The notes: a model not told the origin generated them from the sequence alone. 64,000 nucleotides of DNA from Romboutsia_C sp015668195 (GCF_015668195.1 NZ_JADPFC010000004.1:1-64000), one strand, 5' to 3'; shown: positions 36,728 to 45,541, numbered from the stretch's first letter. Translations and numbers: made by a program.

Positions 36728-36785
36728 TAGTATATAAATAACTATTTAGATTTTTACAAAACATTTAAATTTAATGAAATTTTGA

Positions 36786-37970
36786 TTATTCATTAATAAA
36801 ATAAGCATCAATAACCCTAGCACTTGCCCCTACAGCACCATTAATAGGTCTATAGCGTACTGGTTCTATATTAGAAAAATAATTGTCCCCTATAAATTTT
36901 AAATCCCTTTCAATATATGATTGAAATTGATTAAATATCGTATCTTCTTCAAATAATCGACCATGTAAGAAAATTTTAGTAGGATTTATTATAATAGATA
37001 AATTTGAAATCGTCATGCTTAAATATTTTAATGCTTCTAATATATATTGTCTTATAACTTCATCACCCAAATTATATGCAGTTATAATATGTTCAATATT
37101 TACATCTTCATAATTTTTGACTAAACTATCTAAAATAACAGAAGCCTTATTTTTAATTAGTATCTTAGCCATCTTTATTAACCATCTTTCACTCGCGTAG
37201 GTATTAAGACAACCATTTTTTCCGCATTCACAACTTTTCCCATCTACTTTAACAATTGTATGACCTATTTCACCAGATATATAACTTTCTCCTTTAAATA
37301 ATTCTCCATTAATCACATTTGCACAGTACATTCCAATACCTAAATGAAAAAAGGAAAAGTTTTCTGGACTTTTTTGAGGTTCAAATAAATACATCCCCAT
37401 AGCCATACATTTTACATTATTATCCATGATAACTGGTAAATGAAACCTCTCTTTAATTATTTCAGGATAGAAACATTTCCATACATTTGAATCTGAAAAT
37501 AATTCTTTCTTGTTGTTGTTTATCTTCCCCGGTACACCAATACCTATTCCCAAAAGCTTATCCTTGATATCTTGATTTTTTTGCATAAGTATTTCTACAT
37601 TTTCAATGATAAATTCCGTTATATTGGAAATTTCATGGTATGTTGTTAAAAATATTGATTCAACTATAACCTTCCCTTTTAAATTAGTTATACAAAAAGA
37701 TACATGTTTTTCATTAAATTCGATTCCAATTGCATAGCCATAATCAGGGTTTAAATCAATTAAAACACGCTTTCTCCCTGGCGTATTGTCATTTTGTTCA
37801 ACTTCACCTAAATCAACAATAATATGTTCATTTATCAGTTCAGCTGTTGTGGTTGTTACTGTGGCAGGCGTAATATCTGTTTGCTCCGCTATAGTAGCCC
37901 TTGATACAGGAGCATTTCTAAAAATATACTCTAGTATTCTAGTTCGGTTAGACTTTTTTATAGGATTCAT
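36786..37970 (-). CDS. ROK-family transcriptional regulator (NagC/XylR type)
   Basis: A 394-residue protein. The N-terminal winged helix-turn-helix (about 8-65) has NRTRILEYIFRNAPVSRATIAEQ and TPATVTTTTAELI. The ROK sugar-binding domain has GIGIGVPGKIN, DNNVKCMAMG, the zinc site SGEIGHTIVK with CECGKNGCLNTYAS, and a C-terminal hexokinase-like part. The DNA-binding domain separates it from ROK kinases such as nanK in this window. It most likely controls the sulfatase/symporter pair in response to a sugar. AAGGAGG supports the start. Confidence 0.88.
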   Translation of the reverse strand: MNPIKKSNRTRILEYIFRNAPVSRATIAEQTDITPATVTTTTAELINEHIIVDLGEVEQNDNTPGRKRVLIDLNPDYGYAIGIEFNEKHVSFCITNLKGKVIVESIFLTTYHEISNITEFIIENVEILMQKNQDIKDKLLGIGIGVPGKINNNKKELFSDSNVWKCFYPEIIKERFHLPVIMDNNVKCMAMGMYLFEPQKSPENFSFFHLGIGMYCANVINGELFKGESYISGEIGHTIVKVDGKSCECGKNGCLNTYASERWLIKMAKILIKNKASVILDSLVKNYEDVNIEHIITAYNLGDEVIRQYILEALKYLSMTISNLSIIINPTKIFLHGRLFEEDTIFNQFQSYIERDLKFIGDNYFSNIEPVRYRPINGAVGASARVIDAYFINE

Positions 37971-38113
37971 ATTCTCCCTCCTTTACTAGGTAGATATGGA
38001 TATATACATATATCATATGTCCTTCAAAATATATAATTATCACTTTTATTTGTAGAAATTTTACTCTGATTTATTTTCATACACTTAAAAGCAATTTATA
38101 AATTTAAAAATAA

Positions 38114-38170
38114 TAATAAACTTATTAATAATTAAAATTAGTTATATTTTAATTATTAATAAGTTTATTA
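38114..38170. repeat. Perfect 25-bp inverted repeat (7-nt loop)
   Basis: The arms 38114-38138 and 38146-38170 are exact reverse complements, composed almost entirely of A and T. It lies in a gene-free stretch between the ROK regulator start and the decayed genes. It could be a strong terminator of the old genes or a palindromic repeat. Confidence 0.85.
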
Positions 38171-38266
38171 TATAGGAATATCTAATCTTATACAATTTAT
38201 TTCAAATAATATACTCACTTTATAGAGGATAGCTTAAAGTTTTTTAAGCTGTATAAGATGATATAC

Positions 38267-38309
38267 CTCGTTACTTGTGATATGTTTCTCCGTATCTTAC
38301 TCTACAGAG
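38267..38309 (+). repeat. Dispersed hairpin repeat, copy 3 (degenerate)
   Basis: CTC-GTTACTTGTGATATG...CTCCGTATCTTACTCTACAGAG. It follows the copy at 47527-47570 base for base with scattered changes, including the outer CTC/GAG arms. Confidence 0.65.
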
Positions 38310-38374
38310 TGCAATTTTCTCTATTATTCTTTAATCTAAAAAATGATATTTATAAGTTATTAAAACTATTATAT

Positions 38375-38731
38375 TTAGCAATTCCAATTTACTTTCACTG
38401 GATTAGGCTCATCTATTATAGCAACTTTACGTAAAGAACTTTCCATGTTTTTGAACTCTATTGCTGCAATTTCATTATAAACATCAACCTTTTCATTAAC
38501 ACCTATAGATTAATATGCTATCGCTGCAGCACCGTATAATTCAAATTCAAAAAAACTAGTTATAGTATTAATTATTGATCCAATCACTCTAGCTGCAAGT
38601 TATGTAGCTAGATTTCCTTCTATCTATTCATTAGATGCATTCAATACATTTTTTTAACGAGAATCTCAGTATAATCTTTTTCATAAATAGATAGAATATG
38701 CTTTTCTAAGAATTTTTCATATTTTAGCCAT
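38375..38731 (-). pseudogene. Decayed gene of unknown family (about 118 codons)
   Basis: It begins at an ATG (38731) behind AAGGAG. A one-base shift after MAK opens the frame YEKFLEKHILSIYEKDYTEI; a second shift follows LVKK. The frame then reads VLNASNE*IEGNLAT*LAARVIGS, ITSFFEFELYGAAAIAY*SIG and EKVDVYNEIAAIEFKNMESS, ending in KVNWNC and a stop at 38375. The coherent soluble sequence between lesions shows a former gene with two frameshifts and three stops. All three stops would be Gln codons before a C-to-T change. I do not recognise the family. Confidence 0.7.
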
Positions 38732-38900
38732 AATAGCTCCTTTTTCTTAAATATATTTTTTAATTCCTATCATATTATTAGTAATAATAATTCGATGCTC
38801 TAAGGTTTATATTAGCCTATTAACTAAACCATCAATAATTACTACATCATCTTTAGCTGCGTATTCTGATTTCTTTTTCTAAACAACTTTATGCAGATGA
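38717..38900 (-). pseudogene. Decayed upstream gene, C-terminal remnant
   Basis: It overlaps the start of the previous remnant, as in an operon. Readable segments are KKKSEYAAKDDVVIIDGLVNRLI*TLEH and RIIITNNMIGIKKYI*EKGAIMAKI, then a stop at 38717. Internal stops are TAG and TAA, again explicable as former Gln codons. The start is lost in the AT-rich DNA beyond 38900. Family unknown. Nothing else readable was seen up to 39060 apart from a fold-back around 38961-38999. Confidence 0.5.
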
Positions 38901-39069
38901 ATCTACACATTACAATTATACTTTAATACAAATGTTTTCAAGACTATTTTGCATAAAAATGCACACCTTTTAATGAAAAACTCATCAAAATATGTGCACA
39001 AATACTCAAAATTTATAAAAGATAATGAAAGTGACTGCAGTTACAAAGTAGACTCTATACCTAAGACTA

Positions 39070-39096
39070 GTTTTATCATTTACCTGTGATATGATC
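39070..39096 (+). repeat. Dispersed hairpin repeat, copy 4 (degenerate)
   Basis: TTTTATCATTTACCTGTGATATGATCC aligns with the consensus ACCGTATCACTTACTTGTGATACGGTTC at roughly three-quarters of positions. It lies 40 bp outside the right duplicated segment. Confidence 0.5.
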
Positions 39097-39145
39097 CAAC
39101 TTAAATAAACTTTAGCAAATTATTACTTATAATGAATGTTAAGAA

Positions 39146-39658
39146 TTATTTCTTCTTAAATTCCTTATTATCTAAAATAATAACCTCTGACCTATCTTCC
39201 TTTGCTGCCTTCTTTGTATGATTTACAAGTTTTATAACGTCCTTGTATGATTTTTTTGCTCCCTTTACTAGTAAAGGTACTCCTATAAAATCAATTTTTA
39301 ACCACCTAGAAAATAATCCACCAAGTGTCATTGGTAATGGGACTGTTGGCGACGTATTGGAAAATATAATTTTCTCATTTAATAGATTTTGTTTATGAAG
39401 CATAGAAGCTAAATTATATAATCCTGGAATCAAGACCTTTGAACGCCCCCTGCCTACAATATAAACTTCGTTTCCATCTTTATCAGTTCCATAATAAAAA
39501 AGTTCTCCACGATTTCCATATACTAACTTATTAAAGTTAGGTAAGTTCAATATTTCATCCTTAGTCGGTTCTCTAGTTTCATCCAGCATTTCTAAGTGAT
39601 AAGCCATTGCTAGAATAGATGAGTGAGTTCCTCCATAGCAGTTATATATATATATCAT
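39146..39658 (-). CDS. DUF3189-family protein
   Basis: A protein of about 170 residues. The ATG at 39658 lies behind AGGTGA, while an upstream GTG overlaps that site. The N-terminus MIYIYNCYGGTHSSILAMA is the DUF3189 hallmark. A central hydrophobic part follows (KIIFSNTSPTVPLPMTLGG) and a basic C-terminus. DUF3189 proteins occur in endospore-forming Firmicutes and have no established function. A truncated relative remains at 29540-29676. A terminator separates it from the upstream glycosylase-like gene. Confidence 0.85.
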   Translation of the reverse strand: MIYIYNCYGGTHSSILAMAYHLEMLDETREPTKDEILNLPNFNKLVYGNRGELFYYGTDKDGNEVYIVGRGRSKVLIPGLYNLASMLHKQNLLNEKIIFSNTSPTVPLPMTLGGLFSRWLKIDFIGVPLLVKGAKKSYKDVIKLVNHTKKAAKEDRSEVIILDNKEFKKK

Positions 39659-39784
39659 TAAAATCACCTAATTTCTTATTTTTTGATTTATTTTAATAAT
39701 TATAGTATATACATTAAATATTGGAATTAAACAACCTTTGAATAAGTTTCATCCAAGTTCTTCAATATTTCTATCTACTAAAAA

Positions 39785-39815
39785 GGCTCTAGCATAAACT
39801 GCTAGGGCCTTGACT
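39785..39815 (-). terminator. Intrinsic terminator between glycosylase-like and DUF3189 genes
   Basis: GGCTCTAGCA, loop TAAAC, TGCTAGGGCC (one G-T pair). On the minus strand it is followed by TTTTTAG. It lies in the block missing from the left copy; the rest of 39668-40024 is non-coding. Confidence 0.8.
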
Positions 39816-40024
39816 TTTGCAAAAAGGATTAGGTTTGAAGGCAATGTACTGTTGTTTCCTGTACGCTTGATTTTGAGTTAGATGTAAAAAGTTACAATTA
39901 TCTATAAATTATATACGAATTTTATTTTTACACAATTTATCATCAACCTTCTCTTCAAAACAAAATAAGAAGGATTCTCCCCTCCTTCTAAACTTAGTTC
40001 TCCGTAACTACACCTTAGAATTAT

Positions 40025-40789
40025 CTATAGATTCATTATCAAACTATAGGCTATATTTTCTTTAATTTGCCTTATTAAATTTTCCTTATTTTCTTCTAGT
40101 TGAATAACTCTATTTACATTGGCTCCAGATGGATGTGGGAATCCTTTAAGAATCTGTTTTTCACAAATAATTCCTTCCTCTGATAACTTATACAGTACCT
40201 CTTCAACTGCTCTGCCTAAAGGTATTATTAATATTTCTTTAAAATTTTCAATTTTACTGAGTTCTTTAATAAAATTATCATATACATATTTCATTAAGAA
40301 CTCACTTTTTGATAATTTAGGTGTATGTCCTGAATAGTTCTGCTTTTTTACAAATACAGGATAAGGTACCAATGATACAGTATGTAGTAAATAATCTTTA
40401 TCTTCAAATAAGGTAGAACAACTATTTATACTTAACGCCTCATTAAGTTTTATATCATCTAACATACTAATTATATTCTTTCTTAAACTTCCACTAAATC
40501 TACCGGCCACCTTACATTTATATTGAATTTCTTCAATATTAGTTTCTAATTCTAATTCTTTTCGAGCAGTGGAGATAGCTGTACTCATTTGTTGAAATCC
40601 AGGTGTTATTCCAATAATAAATATCTTAGCTTTTGAGTTTAAATAATCATTGTGTGGGGCATAATATATTTCTATATTTCCATTTTTTTCTATAAGCAAA
40701 TCATCTATTAATAATTCATTTTTTTTATATTTATCTTTTATAGGAAGATGTTTTATAACCTCTGCATATTCATATATTGTTTTTTTCAT
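40025..40789 (-). CDS. Uracil-DNA-glycosylase-like protein, right copy
   Basis: A 254-residue protein and the complete twin of the gene at 29857-30780: five substitutions in the shared 245 residues, then a different tail caused by a one-base indel. The motif IIGITPGFQQ (about 58-67) resembles the UDG water-activating loop. GFPHPSGANVNR near residue 220 resembles the HPS loop. A glycosylase or related base-processing role is possible but unproven. GAGG precedes the ATG. Near-identity of the two copies indicates recent duplication or gene conversion. Confidence 0.75.
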   Translation of the reverse strand: MKKTIYEYAEVIKHLPIKDKYKKNELLIDDLLIEKNGNIEIYYAPHNDYLNSKAKIFIIGITPGFQQMSTAISTARKELELETNIEEIQYKCKVAGRFSGSLRKNIISMLDDIKLNEALSINSCSTLFEDKDYLLHTVSLVPYPVFVKKQNYSGHTPKLSKSEFLMKYVYDNFIKELSKIENFKEILIIPLGRAVEEVLYKLSEEGIICEKQILKGFPHPSGANVNRVIQLEENKENLIRQIKENIAYSLIMNL

Positions 40790-41046
40790 ACGTACCTCGC
40801 TATCTTAGTTTTCATTATTTCATAATACCCTTTTTATTGTACTTCTAAAAACTGATTATACTCCGCTGACAACTATATTTTTATTATCTTCTACATATTA
40901 TATTCTCTTCTACTTTTATCATTTTTACTTTAGAAATTAAATTAGACATCTACTTATCATCATTTCTAAAAAAATCAATCTATACAGTTAAGCAATAATT
41001 ATGATATTTTTGTAGTTTTGTATTACTTATAATTCTACAATACGAT

Positions 41047-41080
41047 AAAACCGTATCACTTACTTGTGATACGGTTCATC
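41047..41080 (-). repeat. Dispersed hairpin repeat, copy 5 (perfect stem); possible terminator
   Basis: AACCGTATCAC, loop TTACTT, GTGATACGGTT: a perfect 11-bp stem. On the minus strand it lies 38 bp past the oleate hydratase stop and is followed by TTTT, so it could terminate that transcript. The rest of 40790-41114 is AT-rich spacer. Confidence 0.75.
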
Positions 41081-41114
41081 ATTATTTAATATAATTTTAC
41101 TAATCATAGTCAAC

Positions 41115-42884
41115 TTATATTAAATTATATCTTTGTAATAATTCTTCAATTATAGTTCCTGAAATTTCTTTCTTAACTATATCTAATTTAATTTTATCTA
41201 ATAATGGTAACTTAATATCTTTTAGTTTTTTTCCATCTAGCATCTTAGAAGTTGAATCAAGTAACACCCTAATATCATAACAAGAATTAAATACTTCAGG
41301 AACTCCACGATCAACATCAAGTAGTGTATATACAGCTTCCATAGCAGTTCTTACAGAATACTCTGTTGTAAATACAGTATCACGAACAGTATCTGCAAAT
41401 TGACCAATAAATGCAAAGTTAACAGCTTTATCTGGTACTACTTTTGGTCTGTCTCCAGCTGTTCTTGGCATAAAGAATGAAGTAATGTATGGCATCATAC
41501 AAGGAATACAATGAGCAGAATTTTTTGCCATCTCAGGAATTTCATCTACTGGAACTCCTAAATGATATAGCCATTCTTGAGTGATTTCATAACCTGTGCA
41601 CTCTTTCATTGGTTTTTTTATGAAATCTCCATCTACATCAGTAAATAATCCATAAACCCATACAACAAGCTCATTATCTGGTTGTGCTTTAAAATGTGGT
41701 TGTCTATTTAAAGTATAACTCATTAGCCAAGATGAATCTTTAACTGTAACAATACCTCCTGTAACAACTTTTCCACTAAATGGATTACGTTTACATATTT
41801 TTTCTATATATGGTGGAATTTTATTATCTAAAGTAGTTATAGTAGCAGATTCCCAGTTAGTTTTATTTATATCAGTACAGAATTTATCAGGTCTACCAAA
41901 AGAAGGATCTTGTGCTGCTATGTTTCTCCAAAGTCTCCAGCAACCACCTTCAGTAGTATTTAAAACTGGTGCATGATTGTCATCACCTAAACTTGAATTT
42001 TCTGTACAGCTACCATTTGTAATAAATACTAAGTCATCTTCTACTAAATCAATAGTTTCTTCTTTTCCATCCTTAATGCAAACAATTTGTTTTGCTACTT
42101 TTTTATCTTCTGTTATTTCAAAAATCACATTTGTAACAGTTGTATTATACTGAAAATGAACTCCATTAGACTCTAGGTATTTAACCATTGGTAAAATTAA
42201 TGATTCATATTGATTATATTTTGTAAATTTTAAAGCTGAAAAATCAGGAAGTCCACCAATATGATGAATAAATCTTTGAATATATCTTCTCATTTCAAGG
42301 GCACTATGCCACTCTTCAAAGGCAAACATAGTTCTCCAATATAGCCAAAAGTTTGATTCATAGAATTCTTTTGTAAATACATCTTCAATTTTTTTATCAT
42401 ATAAGTCTTCTTCTTTTGCCATAAATAATTTAATTATTTCCATAGATGCTTTTTCTGTTAATCCAAATTTTCCATCTGTGTGAGCATCTTCTCCACGGTT
42501 AACTGTAGCCCTCATTAAAGAATAATTTGGGTCTTTTTTATTTAACCAATAAAATTCATCTAATACAGAGACTCCTTCAGTTTCTATTGAAGGTATTGAT
42601 CTAAATAAATCCCATAAGCATTCAAAGTGATTTTCCATTTCACGTCCACCACGAATGATAAATCCCTTCTCGGGATCATTAATTCCATCACAAGCTCCAC
42701 CTGCTATATCCATTTCTTCTAATATATGAATATGTTCGCCTTTCATTTGTCCATCACGAACTAAAAAACATGCAGCAGCTAAAGATGCTAAACCAGCTCC
42801 AACTAAATATGCTGATTTTCTATCCACACCTTCAGGTTTTTGTGGACGTGCAAATGCTTCGTAATTCCCATTACTATAATACAT
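41115..42884 (-). CDS. ohyA: Oleate hydratase
   Basis: A 589-residue FAD enzyme of the former myosin-cross-reactive antigen family. It adds water across the cis-9 double bond of oleate and related host fatty acids to form 10-hydroxy acids. The dinucleotide loop is YLVGAGLASLAAACFLVRDG, followed by HILEEMDIAGGACDG and IIRGGREMENHFECLWDLF, the family signature with catalytic Glu region. Full length compared with known members. No signal peptide. It follows the TetR gene by about 190 bp and may be its target. AGGGG precedes the start. Confidence 0.95.
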   Translation of the reverse strand: MYYSNGNYEAFARPQKPEGVDRKSAYLVGAGLASLAAACFLVRDGQMKGEHIHILEEMDIAGGACDGINDPEKGFIIRGGREMENHFECLWDLFRSIPSIETEGVSVLDEFYWLNKKDPNYSLMRATVNRGEDAHTDGKFGLTEKASMEIIKLFMAKEEDLYDKKIEDVFTKEFYESNFWLYWRTMFAFEEWHSALEMRRYIQRFIHHIGGLPDFSALKFTKYNQYESLILPMVKYLESNGVHFQYNTTVTNVIFEITEDKKVAKQIVCIKDGKEETIDLVEDDLVFITNGSCTENSSLGDDNHAPVLNTTEGGCWRLWRNIAAQDPSFGRPDKFCTDINKTNWESATITTLDNKIPPYIEKICKRNPFSGKVVTGGIVTVKDSSWLMSYTLNRQPHFKAQPDNELVVWVYGLFTDVDGDFIKKPMKECTGYEITQEWLYHLGVPVDEIPEMAKNSAHCIPCMMPYITSFFMPRTAGDRPKVVPDKAVNFAFIGQFADTVRDTVFTTEYSVRTAMEAVYTLLDVDRGVPEVFNSCYDIRVLLDSTSKMLDGKKLKDIKLPLLDKIKLDIVKKEISGTIIEELLQRYNLI

Positions 42885-43036
42885 ATAAAATCATCCCCTA
42901 TACTTTAAAGCTTATTTATGATAAAAGCTTTAGTAATTTATTTATTAATATAATACTCCCATTTAAAATTTTATTATATAGACAATATTAAGGCTTTGTA
43001 AAAATTTTAAACATAACTATAAATCTGTAAAAAAAT

Positions 43037-43060
43037 TAGACAAATAATAGTATTTGTCTA
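43037..43060 (-). terminator. Intrinsic terminator after the TetR gene
   Basis: TAGACAAATA, loop ATAG, TATTTGTCTA, followed on the minus strand by ATTTTTTT. It separates the TetR gene from oleate hydratase. Confidence 0.85.
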
Positions 43061-43074
43061 GTTTATTTTTTGTA

Positions 43075-43641
43075 CTAATCCCCTTTATCTGTTCTATATC
43101 GCTCTAAAGCCTCTTCAATATTTCCACAAATCAATGTATTCAATCGCCTAATAATATCTTTAGGGTTTTCTTTCATTCCTTTTTTAATCCATTCAAGCAC
43201 AAGGCCTACAAATGCATACTTATAAAAATCTGCAATAAATTCTTTATCTTTTTCCCTAACTGCCATATCTTTTGCCTTTTCTTCTACTACTCCAATAAGA
43301 AGTAATTGTACTTCATTATATAAGTAACGTTCTAGATGTTCTCTACTTACAGAGTTGAATGTATTTAATACAAAAGATTTATTCTCTAGTATGTAGTCAA
43401 ATATATGTTCAAATCCCTGTTGCCAAGTATCATATGTCTTTTTCCCATCTAAAGCTCTTGTTGCTTCATATGTGTAAACCCAATCTAATAAATCGTAAAT
43501 ATCCTTGAAATGATAATAAAATGTCTGCCTATTTACTCCACAATCTTCTGTTATATCTATTACTTTTATCTTTTCCAATGATTTTTGGGCTAACATTTTT
43601 TTCAAAGATGCAGCAAATGATTTTTTAGTCATTTGAGACAT
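43075..43641 (-). CDS. TetR/AcrR-family regulator
   Basis: A regulator of 188 residues from the ATG at 43641, which sits 6 bp after GGAGGAG; the upstream ATG overlaps the ribosome-binding site. The helix-turn-helix shows KSFAASLKKMLAQKSLEKIKV and VNRQTFYYHFKDIYDLLDW. The C-terminal ligand domain is of the TetR_C_8 type (DhaS/YbiH-like). It lies between a TDT transporter (62 bp upstream, same strand) and oleate hydratase. A role in sensing fatty acids is an inference from context. Confidence 0.85.
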   Translation of the reverse strand: MSQMTKKSFAASLKKMLAQKSLEKIKVIDITEDCGVNRQTFYYHFKDIYDLLDWVYTYEATRALDGKKTYDTWQQGFEHIFDYILENKSFVLNTFNSVSREHLERYLYNEVQLLLIGVVEEKAKDMAVREKDKEFIADFYKYAFVGLVLEWIKKGMKENPKDIIRRLNTLICGNIEEALERYRTDKGD

Positions 43642-43719
43642 ATATATCTCCTCCATTATTTTAAACGTATAAAATTCCTATTTATACATCCTTCTTATCA
43701 AATATTTCTTACACTTTTA

Positions 43720-44733
43720 TTATTTTTCATTAGAATATATAGTTCCACCAATTAATTCTTCTTCTTTTTCTAAATAAGCTCCAAATCTTGGATTTATTGC
43801 TTTGAAAAATAGATTTATAAAATTTAATAATATAAAGAATACTACATATGTTGCTATAAATATTTCTATATTTCCTAATAATTCAAATACATTTCCTATT
43901 ATTTTATAACCTATTGTTCCAAAATATGTTGATAATTTAAAAGCTGCTAATGTTGCAATTGCTAATGGGAATGTAAAAGCTGCATATGTTGGTTTAAATC
44001 CTTCTTTGAAAAGCTTTAGTATATATCCGTAAACAACTACTAGAAGTATTAATCCAGTTATTATTAACCAAGTTAGCATATATATATTTGGATTTGGATC
44101 TATAGTTAATATCCCAACTATTCCAAGTGGAGCTGGTGAACAAATTATACCAACAGTAGGTAATTTTTTATCATCTAGTATCTCACTTTTAAATACTATA
44201 TAAAGAACTAATGGTAATAATAATGTGTAAAATATAAATCCAAACATAAGCATAAAGTTTGCTATTGGTGGAATTATTCCTCCCATTCCTTTACTTGCCA
44301 CACTTCCTGTTATCATACCTGTGTATATGATAAAACAAGTTGGCATTATATTATTAAAGTTCTTTTCTTTAATTCTTATTATTGTATAATATACTACAAT
44401 AGCATAATGATATACTACTGCTCCTAACCATAAAGCACTGCATACAGTTGGAAATTGTGGATAGAAAAATCCAGAAACTAACCAAGTTACCATACCCATA
44501 GTTGGATAAAATGTTCCTATAACTGGGTCTCTTAATTCTTTTAACATTACTTTTGGAAATCTTATAACTCTCATTAGCATTAATGAAAGCATTATTATTG
44601 CTATAGTTATTGCAATTGGTTTTAAATAACCGATATCTTTAATTAACCAGCAATTGCTAAGTGTTATAAATGCCAAACATGTGCCACTTATTCCTATGTG
44701 TAAATTTTCAAGCTTATCTAAATATCTGTTCAT
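43720..44733 (-). CDS. TDT/SLAC1-family membrane transporter
   Basis: A 337-residue protein with about ten helices, starting at the ATG at 44733 (AGAGGG is upstream; a GTG three codons earlier overlaps it). The first helix has LHIGISGTCLAFITLSNCW and helix 3 has the GTFYPTMGMVTWLVSGF pattern of the tellurite-resistance/dicarboxylate (TDT) family. Members transport C4-dicarboxylates, sulfite or anions. The substrate is unknown. Confidence 0.82.
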   Translation of the reverse strand: MNRYLDKLENLHIGISGTCLAFITLSNCWLIKDIGYLKPIAITIAIIMLSLMLMRVIRFPKVMLKELRDPVIGTFYPTMGMVTWLVSGFFYPQFPTVCSALWLGAVVYHYAIVVYYTIIRIKEKNFNNIMPTCFIIYTGMITGSVASKGMGGIIPPIANFMLMFGFIFYTLLLPLVLYIVFKSEILDDKKLPTVGIICSPAPLGIVGILTIDPNPNIYMLTWLIITGLILLVVVYGYILKLFKEGFKPTYAAFTFPLAIATLAAFKLSTYFGTIGYKIIGNVFELLGNIEIFIATYVVFFILLNFINLFFKAINPRFGAYLEKEEELIGGTIYSNEK

Positions 44734-44849
44734 ACTAACCACCCTCTAATTTGTTATTGAAATATTTTAATATTTATTTAAATATTTTTTATATTTATCT
44801 TTGCTACTATAAAGTAAAATTCTTCCATAGCTCCTAATTTAATTAATTC

Positions 44850-44995
44850 CCTTTATAAATCACTTTGAAACAGTTCATATTTCAAATACTTTCTTTGAAG
44901 GCTTAAATATTTTCGATATTACAAGAGCTATTTTATCTTTGCAAGTTCACGATGAACTTGAGATAAATAAGCAAGATAATACTATCTTGAATTAA
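44850..44995 (+). pseudogene. Possible DUF1659 remnant
   Basis: An open stretch reads HFETVHISNTFFEGLNIFD, then ITRAILSLQVHDELEINKQDN, ending at 44995. The spacing of AILSLQ and the charged tail resemble the C-terminus of DUF1659 proteins. It lies 35 bp before a DUF2922 gene, the usual partner. No start codon survives. Confidence 0.4.
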
Positions 44996-45030
44996 TTATC
45001 TAATAAATTTATGTGCAAGGAGGTATGTTA

Positions 45031-45258
45031 ATGGAAACTACAAAGAGATTAGTAATGTCTTTTAAGAATACTTTTTGAAGAGTTGTTTTTATATCAGTTG
45101 ATGATCCTAGAGAAGGTGTAGATGAAGCTGAAATAAAAAAAGTTATGGACATGATAGTTGAGAAAAATATATTTGATCCTAATGTGGGTGATATAGTGGA
45201 AATTGTTGAAGCTAAGATAGTTATAACAGATACTACTGAGTTTGATTTAGTTGTGTAG
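45031..45258 (+). pseudogene. DUF2922 gene with an in-frame TGA at codon 16
   Basis: Behind AAGGAGG, an ATG opens a 75-codon frame reading METTKRLVMSFKNTF*, then RVVFISVDDPREGVDEAEIK, KVMDMIVEKNIFDPNVGD and KIVITDTTEFDLVV. This matches DUF2922, small Firmicutes proteins of unknown role that usually follow a DUF1659 gene. The only lesion is TGA at 45076-45078, where the family usually has a Gly or charged residue; a single base change from GGA would explain it. It is either a recent pseudogene or a sequence error. The remainder of 44743-45490 has no gene. Confidence 0.7.
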
Positions 45259-45495
45259 TAGTTTAAGAGTTAGCTTCGGTATGGAATTTAGACAAAGGCC
45301 AAAGAACAACCTTTAAGTGTTTCTTAAACAAATCTTTCTCTTCTAGAATCTTCGCTTTTTTTATTACTCATCCAATCACGAATTGCAAAAAGTAATACAA
45401 TACACTTGCTAGAAACAAATATATTGTCATAATTTAAATCTCTACTATGTAATATTCATCTTGGATTTACTTTGAAAAAATCCAATTTTAAATAA

Positions 45496-45524
45496 TTGAA
45501 ATTATCCTTAAAAAGTGTTATGCT
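45496..45524 (+). promoter_or_regulatory. SigA-type promoter of the ABC-F leader
   Basis: TTGAAA (45496-45501), exactly 17 bp, then TATGCT (45519-45524). Transcription would start near 45531, giving a leader of about 160 nt before the ABC-F start. Confidence 0.65.
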
Positions 45525-45541
45525 ATCAAAAGAAATCAAAA

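Larger units (their letters stand above)
39136..40869 (-). repeat. Duplicated segment, right copy (complete)
   Basis: Contains an intact glycosylase-like gene, a terminator and an intact DUF3189 gene. It is a direct repeat of 29530-30860. The two copies flank the sulfatase cassette at about 8 kb spacing. Confidence 0.9.

Noticed and set aside
38961..38999. TGCACA...TGTGCA fold-back as a CRISPR-like or RNA element
   Set aside because: A single imperfect hairpin with no second copy in the window; it may be only a terminator of decayed genes.
45076..45078. TGA in the DUF2922 gene read as selenocysteine
   Set aside because: The family has no catalytic Cys at this site and no SECIS-like hairpin directly follows. 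A mutation or error is simpler.
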